This document shows, in pieces, positions 6,396 through 6,396 of a DNA stretch of 6,396 bases. The position numbers were made by a program, and so were the translations under genes. Within the stretch, counting starts at the first letter, position 1; every line of letters begins with the position of its first letter. Source of the DNA: Clostridia bacterium (GTDB lineage: Bacteria; Bacillota; Clostridia; Oscillospirales; CAG-272); NCBI GenBank assembly GCA_900753295.1, contig CAADYQ010000048.1, forward strand, positions 1 to 6,396. The letters run 5' to 3'. The notes beneath the pieces are model-generated. The model had not been told where the DNA came from, did no database searches, and saw nothing but the letters and a program-made list of their open reading frames with translations.

Positions 6396-6396
6396 A

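Overview
The window is a block of central carbon metabolism from an anaerobic, GC-rich member of the Clostridia. That placement is inferred. It rests on the Re-type citrate synthase, aconitase and isocitrate dehydrogenase gene cluster, which has the same order as the C. acetobutylicum cluster CAC0970-0972 as I recall it, on strong AGGAG-type ribosome sites and canonical sigma-A promoters, and on frequent ATA isoleucine codons in otherwise GC-rich genes, as in many uncultured Oscillospirales-like gut bacteria.

Layout. Positions 1-40 hold a short stretch whose minus strand reads like the last bases of a 23S rRNA gene, with no rRNA body attached. A complete pyruvate kinase gene (pyk) lies on the minus strand at 41-1456. 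A divergent regulatory region follows (1457-1787), with a very good promoter for each direction. Three co-directional genes on the plus strand come next: a homocitrate/isopropylmalate-synthase-family enzyme best read as Re-citrate synthase (1788-3155), a single-chain aconitase (3157-5079, one base after the previous stop) and an isocitrate dehydrogenase (5099-6265, after 19 bases). A near-perfect 44-base palindrome (6271-6314) ends the operon. The last ~80 bases probably hold the C-terminal end of an unrecognised gene converging from the right.

How the genes work together. The three-gene operon encodes the oxidative half of an incomplete TCA cycle: oxaloacetate plus acetyl-CoA to citrate, to isocitrate, to 2-oxoglutarate, the precursor of glutamate. 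Pyruvate kinase supplies pyruvate, and so acetyl-CoA, from the end of glycolysis. Its divergent position may allow shared control, but no operator can be identified with confidence.

I do not see an undescribed system. The points most worth a second look are the Re-citrate synthase assignment, which annotation pipelines commonly get wrong, the orphan 23S-like tail next to pyk, the unusual cofactor-site residues of the isocitrate dehydrogenase, and a variant active-site motif in pyruvate kinase.
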